DNA from: Solirhodobacter olei
Lineage (GTDB): Bacteria > Pseudomonadota > Alphaproteobacteria > Rhodobacterales > Rhodobacteraceae
Direction: 5' to 3'
Length of the DNA stretch: 50,215 nt
NCBI RefSeq assembly: GCF_004010155.1
Contig: NZ_RRYH01000037.1
Coordinates: 1 to 50,215 of the forward strand
How positions within the stretch are numbered: the stretch's first letter is position 1; each line of letters opens with the position of its first letter. The notes beneath the pieces were generated by a model, which worked only from the letters and a program-made list of their open reading frames with translations, ran no database searches and was not told where the DNA came from. A program made the position numbers and the translations under genes. Below are positions 35,010-45,237 of the stretch, one piece after another.

Positions 35010-35438
35010 TCAGGCGATCTCGACCACGGCGACCTTGAAGGTCAGGTCCTGCCCGGCCAGCGGATGGTTGGTGTCGAGCACCACCACCTCCTCGGTGACC
35101 TCGGCCACCGTGACCGGGATCGCCCCGCCATCGGCGCGCGACAGCTGCAGCCGCGTGCCCGGGTCCAGCGGAATGCCGTCGGGCACCTGCGCCCGCGGCA
35201 CTTCCTGCCGGCCGGAGGGATCGTGCGGCCCGTAGGCGTCGGCCGCGGGCACGGTGACCGTGCGCTCCTCGCCCGGCGCCATGCCGAGGATGGCGGCGTC
35301 CAGCCCGGGGATGATCTGGCCGCTGCCGGCGGTGAACTCCAGCGGGTCGCGGCCTTCGGAACTGTCGAACACGGACCCGTCGGTCAGGGTGCCGGTGTAA
35401 TGAATGCGTACGGTGTCGCCCGATTTTACCTGGGTCAT
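35010..35438 (-). CDS. FKBP-type peptidyl-prolyl isomerase (SlyD/FkpB-like)
   Basis: The 142-residue cytoplasmic protein has the FKBP core (VRIHYTGTLTDGSVFDSSEG, IPGLDAAILGMAPGEERTV) with an inserted flap (about 70-120) as in SlyD. It ends VVLDTNHPLAGQDLTFKV, the SlyD/FkpB signature. It lacks the His-rich metal tail of SlyD. The role is catalysis of proline isomerisation and chaperoning. Confidence 0.93.
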   Translation of the reverse strand: MTQVKSGDTVRIHYTGTLTDGSVFDSSEGRDPLEFTAGSGQIIPGLDAAILGMAPGEERTVTVPAADAYGPHDPSGRQEVPRAQVPDGIPLDPGTRLQLSRADGGAIPVTVAEVTEEVVVLDTNHPLAGQDLTFKVAVVEIA

Positions 35439-35558
35439 GGGGAATCTCGCTCTGCGGGAGGAATTTCAGAGGCCGCGCCAGTGGGCGCAGGTACTCCGGC
35501 TCCCCTAAAGCCTGCCCCCCATGGCCCCGGATGTAAACCCCGCCGCCCCCGCCCGGCA

Positions 35559-36506
35559 TCATCCGGCCGCCGCGAAGCGATCCGTCGCTGCCCGCAGCTG
35601 CGCCATCATCTTCGGCCCCCCATGGCCTTCGTCCTCCACGATCACCAGCCGGCTCGCTGGCCAGCGCCGGTGCAGTGCCCAGGCTGTGCCCACCGGAAGC
35701 GAGATATCCCGCCGGCCGTGGATCAGGACCGCCGGAACATGCCCAATCGCACCGATCCGGGGCAGGATCTCGGACCCGGGCCCAAGGAAGCCATCGGCGG
35801 CGAAGTAATGCGTTACCAACGTCGCGAAGCTCAGCGCAGCCGCCTCGTCCATCCGTCGCCCCGGCCCGCCGGCGGCGAGTGAGACATGCACCTCCTCCCA
35901 GGCGTTCCAGGCCTGCGCCGCCGCCAGCCGCTCCGCCCGCGTCCCGGCCGAGAGCCTGCGCGCATAGGCCTTCACCACCCGCTCGCCTTCGCGCCGGCCG
36001 GAGGCGGCCTCGAACGCCTCCCAGGCCTCGGGAAAGATCCGTCCCATGCCCTCGACGAGCCAGTCGACCTCGGCCCGACTCGTGGTCGCCACCGCCGCCA
36101 GCGCCAGCGCCTCCACCCGGCCGGGATGCTCCAGCGCATAGGCCAGCGCGAGCGTCGCCCCCCAGGAGACGCCCGCGACCAGCCAGGCATCGATCCCGAG
36201 ATGCGCCCGCAGCCGTTCGATATCCGCGATCAGCACCTCCGTCCGGTTGCCGCCAAGGCTCTCCGGCACCTCCCCCGCCAGGGGCCGGCTCCTCCCGCAG
36301 CCGCGCTGGTCGAGCCCGATGAGGAGGTAGCGTTCCGGATCGAACCAGCTGCGATACGACCGGCTCCCGAGCCCGCTGCCCGGCCCGCCATGCAGGTAGA
36401 GCGCCGGCCGCCCCTCCGGGTTGCCAGAGGCCTCCCAATAGACCTCCGCCCCATCCCCCATCGCCAGATGGCCCGAGGCAAAGGGCTCCTGCAATTCATC
36501 CGACAC
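35559..36506 (-). CDS. pip: Prolyl aminopeptidase (S33 family)
   Basis: The 315-residue alpha/beta hydrolase removes N-terminal proline. The oxyanion motif LYLHGGPGSGLG, DQRGCGRSRP, nucleophile GVSWGATLALAYA, and the late His in EDEGHGGP fit the family. It starts with GTG, supported by AAGGA seven bases ahead. It is a single gene on the minus strand, divergent from the next genes across long repeat copy 4. Confidence 0.9.
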   Translation of the reverse strand: MSDELQEPFASGHLAMGDGAEVYWEASGNPEGRPALYLHGGPGSGLGSRSYRSWFDPERYLLIGLDQRGCGRSRPLAGEVPESLGGNRTEVLIADIERLRAHLGIDAWLVAGVSWGATLALAYALEHPGRVEALALAAVATTSRAEVDWLVEGMGRIFPEAWEAFEAASGRREGERVVKAYARRLSAGTRAERLAAAQAWNAWEEVHVSLAAGGPGRRMDEAAALSFATLVTHYFAADGFLGPGSEILPRIGAIGHVPAVLIHGRRDISLPVGTAWALHRRWPASRLVIVEDEGHGGPKMMAQLRAATDRFAAAG

Positions 36507-36572
36507 GGCATTCCTTCCAACACGTTCGCCGGCACCCTAACGCCCCCGCAAGACCGATCCCACCCCACCCGG

Positions 36573-36741
36573 CAGAGGGCCAGCGCCCGTCCGTGGGTGG
36601 GCGCGAGCAGCGAACGCGGTCTGTCCGTTTACGGCGTAAAGAACCCCTTCGGCATTCTCGCGCGGTGAGGTGCGAGAAGCGCCCATCCGTCCGGGCGGAC
36701 GGGCGCTGGCCCGGCGGCGCTGCGCGCCTTGTCCCGGGCCG
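36573..36741. repeat. Long interspersed repeat, copy 4
   Basis: The left arm GGGCCAGCGCCCGTCCG (36577-36593) and right arm CGGACGGGCGCTGGCCC (36696-36712) are exact complements over 17 bases. The centre GGTCTGTCCGTTTACGG starts at 36618. GTCCG here replaces GACCG of the other copies, with the partner changed to match. It fills most of the 315-base gap between pip and the dehalogenase gene. Confidence 0.92.
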
Positions 36742-36821
36742 GGGCCCCGGAGGCACGCCCGCCCCCGTCCCGCCCTTCCCCTCCCCTGCCGCCTGTGCCA
36801 GTCTCCGCGCCGGAGGCCCCC

Positions 36822-37508
36822 ATGACCATCACCACCTGCGTCTTCGACGCCTACGGAACGCTCTTCGACGTCAACGCCGCCGCCCGCGCCGCCGCGGCCG
36901 AGCCGGGCGGCGAGGCGCTCGCCGCCATCTGGCCGCGCCTGGCCGAGGACTGGCGCCGCAATCAGCTGGAATATTCCTGGCTCCGCGCCATCACCGGCGC
37001 CCATGCCGACTTCCGTCAGGTCACCGCCGAAGGGCTGGACTGGGCGATGGAGGCCGCGGGCCTTGCCGACCCCGCTCTCCACAGCCGCCTCATGGCGCTC
37101 TACGACAACCTCGCGGCCTACGCGGAAGTCCCCGCCATGCTCGCCACGCTGAAGGCGCAGGGCCTCGCCACCGCGATCCTGTCGAACGGCGCGCCGGGCA
37201 TGCTCGCCTCGGCGACGGCCTCCGCCGGGATCGGCGACCTCCTCGACGCCACCCTCTCGGTCGAGAGCGTCGGCATCTTCAAACCTGCGCCGCAGGTCTA
37301 CGACCTGGTCGGCCAGCACTTCGGCTGCGCGCCCGCCGAGGTCCTCTTCGTCTCCTCCAACGGATGGGACGCGGGCTGCGCCACCGGATACGGCTTCACC
37401 ACCGCCTGGGTGAACCGCGCGGGCCTGCCGGTGGACCGCCTGCCCTGGCGCCCCGCCCATATCCTGCCCGACCTCCACCCCATCCCCGATCTCGCGAGGC
37501 GCCTCTGA
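36822..37508 (+). CDS. Haloacid dehalogenase, type II
   Basis: The 228-residue HAD enzyme hydrolyses L-2-haloacids. The nucleophile Asp is in VFDAYGTLFDVN, motif II Ser in AILSNGAPGML, Lys in ESVGIFKPAPQVYDL, and the last acidic/metal part in FVSSNGWDAGCATGYGF. The last block with WDAG is the type II dehalogenase hallmark, not a generic phosphatase. GGAGG precedes the ATG. The stop overlaps the next ATG (TGATG). Confidence 0.9.
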   Translation: MTITTCVFDAYGTLFDVNAAARAAAAEPGGEALAAIWPRLAEDWRRNQLEYSWLRAITGAHADFRQVTAEGLDWAMEAAGLADPALHSRLMALYDNLAAYAEVPAMLATLKAQGLATAILSNGAPGMLASATASAGIGDLLDATLSVESVGIFKPAPQVYDLVGQHFGCAPAEVLFVSSNGWDAGCATGYGFTTAWVNRAGLPVDRLPWRPAHILPDLHPIPDLARRL

Positions 37509-38341
37509 TGTTCTTCACCGCCCCCGACGGCGCCAGCCTGCATTACGAGGACGAGGGCGAGGGCCTTCCCCTCCTCTGCCTGTCCGGCCTCACCCGCAAC
37601 ACCGAGGATTTCTCCTACCTCGCGCCGCACCTGCCGCCCTGCCGGCTGATCCGGATGGATTACCGCGGCCGCGGCCGCTCCGCCTTCACCGGGCCGAAGA
37701 CCTACAACGTCCCGCAGGAAGGGGCCGACGCGATCGCGCTGCTCGACCATCTCGGCCTGCCGAAGGCGGCGATCCTCGGCACCTCGCGCGGCGGGCTCAT
37801 TGCGCTCTACCTCGCGGCCACGGCGAAGCCCCGCCTCTCCGGCATCTGCCTCAACGACGTCGGCCCGGTGGTCGAACCCGCCGGCCTCGCCCGGATCGAG
37901 GGCTACCTCGGCCATCGCCCCCGCGCCCGCACGCTTGCCGAGATGGCGAAGGTCTACGCCATGTCCCCCGGTTTCTCCGGCGTCCCCGAAAGCCGCTGGC
38001 TGGAGGAGGCCCGCCACCATTACATCGAAACCCCCTCGGGCCTTGACCTGCGCTACGACCCGGCGCTGCGCGAGCCGTTCATCGAGGCGATGAAGGGCGC
38101 CGCCCCCGGCGCCCCGCCGCCCGACGCCTGGCCGCTCTTCGACGCCACCGCCGGGCTGCCGCTGGCGCTTCTGCGCGGCGCGCATTCCGAGATCCTCTCC
38201 GCCGCCACGGCCGCGGAGATGCGCCGCCGCCGCCCCGACATGATCTTCGCCGAGATCGAGGGCCGCGCCCATATCCCCTTCCTCGACGAGCCCGCCTCGC
38301 TGGCCGCCATCCGTGCCTGGCTCGGCCGTCTTACCCCCTGA
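37508..38341 (+). CDS. Alpha/beta hydrolase
   Basis: The 277-residue hydrolase has a nucleophile elbow ILGTSRGGLIALYLA (Ser in TSRGG), a DYRGRGRS oxyanion-region motif, and a late His in EGRAHIPFLDEP. Substrate unknown; lactone or ester hydrolysis is a reasonable guess. It is coupled to the dehalogenase gene by one-base overlap. Confidence 0.85.
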   Translation: MFFTAPDGASLHYEDEGEGLPLLCLSGLTRNTEDFSYLAPHLPPCRLIRMDYRGRGRSAFTGPKTYNVPQEGADAIALLDHLGLPKAAILGTSRGGLIALYLAATAKPRLSGICLNDVGPVVEPAGLARIEGYLGHRPRARTLAEMAKVYAMSPGFSGVPESRWLEEARHHYIETPSGLDLRYDPALREPFIEAMKGAAPGAPPPDAWPLFDATAGLPLALLRGAHSEILSAATAAEMRRRRPDMIFAEIEGRAHIPFLDEPASLAAIRAWLGRLTP

Positions 38342-38419
38342 CACCCCTTTCCGTCCGAAAATATCCCCGCCGGAGGCCCCCGCCGCCTCCGCCCATCGCC
38401 AGACCGCCCAGAGGACCCG

Positions 38420-39397
38420 ATGACAGACATCCGCATGATCGAAGCCGCCGCCGCGCGCCTTGCCGGGCATGTGCGCCGCACGCCGCTGCTTTCCTCGCCG
38501 TTCCTTGAGGAGATCGCCGGCCGGCGGCTCTTCGTGAAGGCCGAATGCCTGCAGCATACGGGCAGCTTCAAGTTCCGCGGCGGCTGGTCGGCGGTCTCGG
38601 CGCTGGATCCCGAGACCCGCGCCCGCGGCGTGATCGCCTTCTCCTCCGGCAACCACGCGCAGGGCGTGGCGCTTGCCGCGAAGCTCCACGGCGTGCCCGC
38701 CGTCATCGTCATGCCCTCGGACGCGCCGGCGCTGAAGATCGCCAACACCCGCGGCTTCGGGGCCGAGGTCGTCCTTTACGACCGCGCCACCGGCGACCGC
38801 GACGCGATCGGCGCCCAGCTCGCGGCCGAGCGCGGGCTGACGCTCATCAAGCCCTTCGACGAGCCGCAGGTGATCGCGGGCCAGGGCACCACGGGGCTGG
38901 AGATCGCCGAACAGGCGGCCGAGGCCGGCGTGACGCAGGCCGACGTCCTCGTCCCCTGCGGCGGCGGCGGGCTGACCTCCGGCATCGCTCTGGCGCTTGA
39001 GGCCCGCGCCCCGGGCCTGCGCGCCCGCCCGGCAGAGCCGGCAGGCTTCGACGACGCCACCCGCTCCCTCGGCTCGGGGCAGATCGAGCGCAACCCGGCG
39101 ATGACCGGCTCGATCTGCGACGCGATCGTCACGCCGCAGCCGGGCAACATCACCTTCCCGATCCTCAAGCGGCTCTGCGGCCCCGGCATCGTGGTGACGG
39201 ACGACGAGGCGCTCCACGCCATGGCGCTCGCCTTCCTCAGGCTGAAGATCGTGGTGGAACCCGGCGGCGCGGTGGCGCTGGCCGCCGCCCTCTTCCACCC
39301 CGAGCAGGTAGAGGGCGCGGCAGTGATCGCCGTCACCTCCGGCGGCAACGTCGACCCGGCGATGTTCTGCACCGCGCTGGAACGCTACGCCGGCTGA
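38420..39397 (+). CDS. Threonine/serine dehydratase (PLP)
   Basis: The 325-residue enzyme of the type II PLP fold deaminates L-threonine or serine. The PLP lysine is in TGSFKFRGG, the substrate loop is SSGNHAQGVALAA, the glycine loop is PCGGGGLTSG, and VTSGGNVD is near the end. There is no ACT regulatory domain, so it is the catabolic or racemase-like form. It follows the hydrolase by 78 bases and overlaps the end of the convergent MFS gene by 13 bases. Confidence 0.88.
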   Translation: MTDIRMIEAAAARLAGHVRRTPLLSSPFLEEIAGRRLFVKAECLQHTGSFKFRGGWSAVSALDPETRARGVIAFSSGNHAQGVALAAKLHGVPAVIVMPSDAPALKIANTRGFGAEVVLYDRATGDRDAIGAQLAAERGLTLIKPFDEPQVIAGQGTTGLEIAEQAAEAGVTQADVLVPCGGGGLTSGIALALEARAPGLRARPAEPAGFDDATRSLGSGQIERNPAMTGSICDAIVTPQPGNITFPILKRLCGPGIVVTDDEALHAMALAFLRLKIVVEPGGAVALAAALFHPEQVEGAAVIAVTSGGNVDPAMFCTALERYAG

Positions 39398-40644
39398 GCC
39401 AGCCCCTCCTCGCGCGCCCGGCGCGCGAGGATCCTGCGCGAGGCGATCGTCAGGCAGAGGCTCGCCACCGCACACCAGACCGCCATGCCCAGCATCTGGG
39501 TCGGCAGCGGCACGCCCCGGTCGATCAGAACCCCCGAAACCCCCGGCCCGATCGCCGTCGACAGCACCATCGCCGCCACGATGATCGAGCGGATCCCGCC
39601 GAGATTGGCCAGCCCATAGACCTCCGGCCAAAGGGCGCCCATCAGCGTCCCGGTGAAGCCGAAGCTGACGCCAAGCAGCAGCATGAAGACATAGACACCC
39701 CAGACCGGGGTGACGAGCGCGACCGCGAGCGAGGCGAAGCCCAGCGGGATCAGCAGGTAGGGAAGCAGGCGCAGCGCGCCGTACCGGTCGATCAGCGCGC
39801 CGCAGACGAAGCCGAAAAGGACGGTCGCCACCGACATCACCGGGAAGGCCGCCGCGAATTCCAGCGCCGAATAGCCCCTGAGCGAGATCAGATAGCCCTG
39901 CTGGAAGAAGATCGTCGTGCCGATGAAGGGCGGCGCCAGCAGCCCGACGAGGAGCAGGTAGAGCATCGGATCCCGCACCACCTCGCCCCGTGTCCAGTCC
40001 CGCGCGGTCTGCGCCTCCCGGGCACCTATATCGGCGGATCGCGGCTCCCGCTCCACCCGCATCAGCGTCGCGATCAGCGGCAGGCCGACCAGCATCAGCA
40101 CCGCGGCCGAAAGCCACCAGGCCATGTGCCAGCCCCCGCTCGCCTGGTCGATCAGCACCACGACCACCGGCAGCAGCGCCGAGCCCAGCGGCTGCCCCGG
40201 CACCACGATCGCCATCGCCCGGCCGCGGTTCGCCACGAACCAGCGCCCGATTTCGGTAAAGGCGATCTCGGTCATCATCCCCTGCCCGAAAAGCCTGAGC
40301 AGGTAGAGCGCGATCCCCAGCACCGCCACGTTCGGCGCCACCGTGATCAGCACGCAGGCCACCGCGAGGACGGGCATCGAGAAGCCCACCACCTTCCAGC
40401 CCGCCATCAGGTCCAGCGTGCGCCCGATGAACGGCAGGGTCGAGGCGCTCGCCAGCGTCGCAAGCATGTAAAGCGCGCCGAACTCCCCGCCCGACAGGTG
40501 ATAGGCCGCCCGCAGGTGATTGCCCGCCAACCCGATGAAGAAGGTCTGCCCGAAGGACGAAAACAGCGTCAGCAGAAACCCCGCCGTCAGCCAGCGGGCG
40601 TTCTCCGCGAAGAAGGAAATATTGTCTTTAAAATGTTTGCGCAT
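39385..40644 (-). CDS. MFS transporter
   Basis: The 419-residue membrane protein has about 12 hydrophobic segments, a central charged loop (near residue 195-225, REPRSADIGAREAQ) and the MFS-like FIGRTLDLMAG between helices 2 and 3. A second related loop is CGALIDRYGALRLLP. The start MRKHFKDN is chosen; an in-frame extension upstream is not credible. It is divergent from pobA across 171 bases, so uptake of an aromatic acid is possible, but the substrate cannot be read from sequence. Confidence 0.88.
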   Translation of the reverse strand: MRKHFKDNISFFAENARWLTAGFLLTLFSSFGQTFFIGLAGNHLRAAYHLSGGEFGALYMLATLASASTLPFIGRTLDLMAGWKVVGFSMPVLAVACVLITVAPNVAVLGIALYLLRLFGQGMMTEIAFTEIGRWFVANRGRAMAIVVPGQPLGSALLPVVVVLIDQASGGWHMAWWLSAAVLMLVGLPLIATLMRVEREPRSADIGAREAQTARDWTRGEVVRDPMLYLLLVGLLAPPFIGTTIFFQQGYLISLRGYSALEFAAAFPVMSVATVLFGFVCGALIDRYGALRLLPYLLIPLGFASLAVALVTPVWGVYVFMLLLGVSFGFTGTLMGALWPEVYGLANLGGIRSIIVAAMVLSTAIGPGVSGVLIDRGVPLPTQMLGMAVWCAVASLCLTIASRRILARRAREEGLAQPA

Positions 40645-40656
40645 GACGTCGCTTAG

Positions 40657-41982
<1,326 letters not shown>

Positions 41983-41990
41983 GAGGGGTC

Positions 41991-42779
41991 ATGAAGGTCA
42001 TCGACATCGACGGGCTCCATACCCATTACGCCGAGGATGGCGACCCGGCCGGCCGGCCCGTGGTCTTCGCCAATTCTCTGGGGACGGACCTGAGGCTCTG
42101 GGACCAGGTGATCCCGCTCCTGCCGCAATCGCTCCGCCTGATCCGCTACGACAAGCGCGGCCACGGCCTCAGCGACTGCCCGCCCGGCCCCTACGCGATG
42201 GGCACGCTCGTGCGCGACGCCGAACGGCTGATGGAGGCGCTCGGGGTGCGTGACGCCTGCTTCGTCGGCCTCTCCATCGGCGGGCTGATCGCCCAGGGGC
42301 TGGCCACCAAGCGGCTCGACCTCGTGCGCACGCTGGTGCTCTCCAACACTGCCGCCAAGATCGGCACCAAGGACAGCTGGGCCACGCGGATAGAGGCGAT
42401 CCGGAAGGGCGGGATCGAACCGATCGCCGACGGCATCCTGGAACGCTGGTTCGCCAGGCCCTTCCGCGCCAGCCCCGAATTCGCCGCCTGGCGCAACATG
42501 CTGATCCGCCAGCCCGCCGAGGGCTACGCCGGCTGCTGCGCCGCGATCTCCGGCACTGATTTCTACACCACCACCGCGGCCCTGACGCTCCCCACCCTCG
42601 GCATCGCCGGGGCGGAGGACGGATCCACGCCCCCCGATCTCGTCCGCGAGACGGTGGACCTCGTGAAGGGCAGCCGGTTCGAGATCATCCGCGGCGCGGG
42701 CCACCTGCCCTGCGTCGAGAAACCAGCGACCTACGCGGCGCTCCTCACCAAGTTCCTCAGGGAGACCGGCCATGTCTGA
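41991..42779 (+). CDS. pcaD: 3-oxoadipate enol-lactonase
   Basis: The 262-residue alpha/beta hydrolase opens the enol-lactone to 3-oxoadipate. Motifs: FANSLGTDLRLWDQ, RYDKRGHGLSDCP, nucleophile CFVGLSIGGLIAQGLA and late His in GAGHLPCVEKP. It overlaps pcaC by eight bases. Confidence 0.95.
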   Translation: MKVIDIDGLHTHYAEDGDPAGRPVVFANSLGTDLRLWDQVIPLLPQSLRLIRYDKRGHGLSDCPPGPYAMGTLVRDAERLMEALGVRDACFVGLSIGGLIAQGLATKRLDLVRTLVLSNTAAKIGTKDSWATRIEAIRKGGIEPIADGILERWFARPFRASPEFAAWRNMLIRQPAEGYAGCCAAISGTDFYTTTAALTLPTLGIAGAEDGSTPPDLVRETVDLVKGSRFEIIRGAGHLPCVEKPATYAALLTKFLRETGHV

Positions 42780-43170
42780 CAACCCGAAATCCGAAATGCG
42801 CAAGGCGGGAGAGGCCACCCGTCGTCGCACCCTGGGCGACGCCCATGTGAACCGCTCGCAGGGGGCCGAGAACGCCTTCGCCGCCCCCTTCATCGACCTG
42901 ATCACCGAGGCCGCCTGGGGCCATGTCTGGTCCCGCGACACGCTCACGCCCCGCGAACGCTCGCTGGTGACGCTCAGCCTCCTCGCGGGCCTCGGCAACT
43001 GGGAGGAGTTCGAGCTGCACCTGCGCGCCACCGCCAACACCGGCGCCAGCCGCGCGGATGTGCAGGACGCGCTGCTCCATGTCGCGATCTACGCGGGCGT
43101 GCCCCGCGCCAACACCGCCTTCAAGCTCGCCACCCGCATCCTCGACGAGATGGCAAAGGAGGAGAAATGA
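42772..43170 (+). CDS. pcaC: 4-carboxymuconolactone decarboxylase
   Basis: The 132-residue AhpD-like protein decarboxylates 4-carboxymuconolactone. Motifs: LGDAHVNRSQ, TEAAWGHVWSRDTLTPRERS, LATRILDE at the end. It is a separate gene, not fused to pcaD. The stop overlaps pcaH by four bases. Confidence 0.95.
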   Translation: MSDNPKSEMRKAGEATRRRTLGDAHVNRSQGAENAFAAPFIDLITEAAWGHVWSRDTLTPRERSLVTLSLLAGLGNWEEFELHLRATANTGASRADVQDALLHVAIYAGVPRANTAFKLATRILDEMAKEEK

Positions 43171-43898
43171 CAGACGCCCCCAGCACCGGCCCGCTTCTGG
43201 CCCGCAACCGCCTCTGGCATCCGCCGGCCTATACGCCGGGCTACAAGACCTCGGTCACCCGCGCCCCCTCCCGCGCGCTGATCGCACTTCCCTCGACGCT
43301 CTCCGAGGAGACCGGCCCCGCCTTCGGCCGCGACATGCTGGGCGAGCTGGACAACAACCTGATCCTCAACTTCACCGGCGAACCCGCCCAGGGCCCGCGC
43401 ATGATCATGCACGGCCGAGTGCTGGACGAGATGGCCCGCCCCGTCCCCCATGTGCTGGTCGAGATCTGGCAGGCCAATGCCGGCGGCCGCTACCGCCACA
43501 AGAAGGACGGCTACGCGGCCCCCCTTGATCCGAACTTCGGCGGCTGCGGCCGCACCGTGACCAACGCGGCGGGCGAATACGAGTTCCTGACCATTCGCCC
43601 CGGCCCCTATCCCTGGCCCAACGGCCCGAACGACTGGCGCCCGATGCATATCCACATCTCGGTCTTCGGCTCCGGCTTCGGCCAGCGCCTGATCACCCAG
43701 ATGTATTTCGAGGGCGACCCCCTGATCCCGCTCTGCCCGATCGTCAACACGATCCCCGACAAGGCCGCGATCGAGAGCCTGACGGCCCCCCTCGACATGC
43801 AGAACTCTATCGGCATGGACTGCCTCGCCTGGAAGTTCGACATCGTCCTGCGCGGCCGCCGCCAGACCTATTTCGAGAACCGCAAGGAAGGCCTCTGA
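43167..43898 (+). CDS. pcaH: Protocatechuate 3,4-dioxygenase subunit beta
   Basis: The 243-residue beta subunit holds the iron(III) site: Tyr in GGRYRHKKDGYAAPLDPNF or nearby, Tyr in RPGPYPWPNGPNDWRPMHIH and the two His of MHIHISVFG. The enzyme cleaves protocatechuate to 3-carboxy-cis,cis-muconate. It overlaps pcaG by one base, giving equal subunit production. Confidence 0.96.
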   Translation: MTDAPSTGPLLARNRLWHPPAYTPGYKTSVTRAPSRALIALPSTLSEETGPAFGRDMLGELDNNLILNFTGEPAQGPRMIMHGRVLDEMARPVPHVLVEIWQANAGGRYRHKKDGYAAPLDPNFGGCGRTVTNAAGEYEFLTIRPGPYPWPNGPNDWRPMHIHISVFGSGFGQRLITQMYFEGDPLIPLCPIVNTIPDKAAIESLTAPLDMQNSIGMDCLAWKFDIVLRGRRQTYFENRKEGL

Positions 43899-44515
43899 TG
43901 CCCCAGCCGCTCTCCTACCTCAAGGAAACCCCGTCCCAGACGGCAGGCCCCTACGTCCACATCGGCCTCACGCCGAACCTTCTCGGCAACGGCGGGATCT
44001 TCCCGCAGGACCTCGGCCTTTCGCCGATCAAACCCGGCGCGAAGGGCGAGAAGATCACCATCACCGGACAGGTCCGCGACGGCGCCGGCATGGTGCTGCG
44101 CGACGCGCTCATGGAAAGCTGGCAGGCCGACGCCGCGGGCCTCTACAACTCTCCATCCGAGACCCGCGGCACGGCGGATCCGAACGTCATCGGCTGGGCC
44201 CGCATCGTCGCCGATTTCGACACCGGCGACTGGCGGCTCGACACCATCAAGCCCGGCCGCGTCACGCTGCCCCAGGGAGGCACGATGGCGCCCCATATCT
44301 CGCTCTGGATCGTCGCGCGCGGCATCAACACCGGCCTGCAGACCCGGATCTATTTCGAGGACGAGGAAGAGGCCAACGCCACCTGCCCGGTGCTGTCGCG
44401 CATCGAGCATCGCGGCCGGGTGCCCACGCTTCTGGCGAAGAAGACCGGCCCCGGCCAGTACCGCTTCGACGTGGTGCTGCAGGGCGAGGACGAGACGGTG
44501 TTCTTCGACCTCTGA
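43898..44515 (+). CDS. pcaG: Protocatechuate 3,4-dioxygenase subunit alpha
   Basis: The 205-residue alpha subunit shares the fold but not the iron ligands. Motifs: TPSQTAGPYVHIGL, ESWQADAAGLYNSP, MAPHISLWIVARGINTGLQT and TRIYFEDE. It is followed directly by a hydrolase gene (TGATG overlap). Confidence 0.95.
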   Translation: MPQPLSYLKETPSQTAGPYVHIGLTPNLLGNGGIFPQDLGLSPIKPGAKGEKITITGQVRDGAGMVLRDALMESWQADAAGLYNSPSETRGTADPNVIGWARIVADFDTGDWRLDTIKPGRVTLPQGGTMAPHISLWIVARGINTGLQTRIYFEDEEEANATCPVLSRIEHRGRVPTLLAKKTGPGQYRFDVVLQGEDETVFFDL

Positions 44516-45237
44516 TGGCGCGGTTCCTGCTGATCCACGGCGCGGCGCACGGCGCGTGGTGCTGGCGTGACCTGCTGCCGCTGCTCGCGGCGGCGGGGCA
44601 CGAGGCCGCCGCCATCGACCTGCCCTCGCATGGCGCGGACCGCACGCCCGTCGGCGATGTCACGCTCGACCTCTACGCCGACGCGATCCTGGCCGCCATC
44701 GGCACGGTGCTGCCGGCCCCGGTGATCCTCGTCGGCCATTCCATGGCGGGCTACCCGATCACGCTCGCCGCCGAGCGCGCGCCGGAGAAGATCGCCAAGC
44801 TCGTCTACCTCTGCGCCTACCTCCCCGCCCCCGGCCGGACGCTCTCAGACCGGCGCCGAGAGGCACCCTATCAGCCGCTCCTGCCCGCCATCCGCCTCGC
44901 CCCCGACCGGCTCAGCTGGACGGCAGACCCCGCGATGGCGGGCGATGTCTTCTACCAGGACTGCCCGCCCGGCACGCTCGACTACGCCCTGCCGCGCCTC
45001 ACCCCGCAGGCCGTCCGCCCGACAGAAACGGTGGTCGAACTCACCGGGGCCTCCGCCCGCCTCCCCCGACACTACATCCGCTGCGAAAGGGACGGCACCA
45101 TCCCGCCGGAGTTCCAGGTGACGATGACCGCGGACTGGCCCGAGGGCACCGTCTCCACCCTGCCCACCGGGCACTCGCCCTTCTTCTCCGCCCCCGCTAT
45201 GCTCGCCCAACTGCTGCAAGAGATCGCCCAGCCATGA
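44515..45237 (+). CDS. Alpha/beta hydrolase, plant-methylesterase-like
   Basis: The 240-residue protein starts FLLIHGAAHGAWCWRDLLP, has the nucleophile VILVGHSMAGYPITLAA and a late His in LPTGHSPFF. These fit the esterase group that includes salicylate and methyl-ester hydrolases. It is not a standard member of the pca pathway. It overlaps pcaG by one base and the BKACE gene by four, so it is made with them. It may release hydroxybenzoates from esters or help with the oxoadipate step. Confidence 0.85.
   Translation: MARFLLIHGAAHGAWCWRDLLPLLAAAGHEAAAIDLPSHGADRTPVGDVTLDLYADAILAAIGTVLPAPVILVGHSMAGYPITLAAERAPEKIAKLVYLCAYLPAPGRTLSDRRREAPYQPLLPAIRLAPDRLSWTADPAMAGDVFYQDCPPGTLDYALPRLTPQAVRPTETVVELTGASARLPRHYIRCERDGTIPPEFQVTMTADWPEGTVSTLPTGHSPFFSAPAMLAQLLQEIAQP

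Noticed and set aside
30928-36741. CRISPR array or insertion sequence
   Set aside because: The copies are too long, irregularly spaced and separated by genes; no transposase gene or flanking target duplication was seen.
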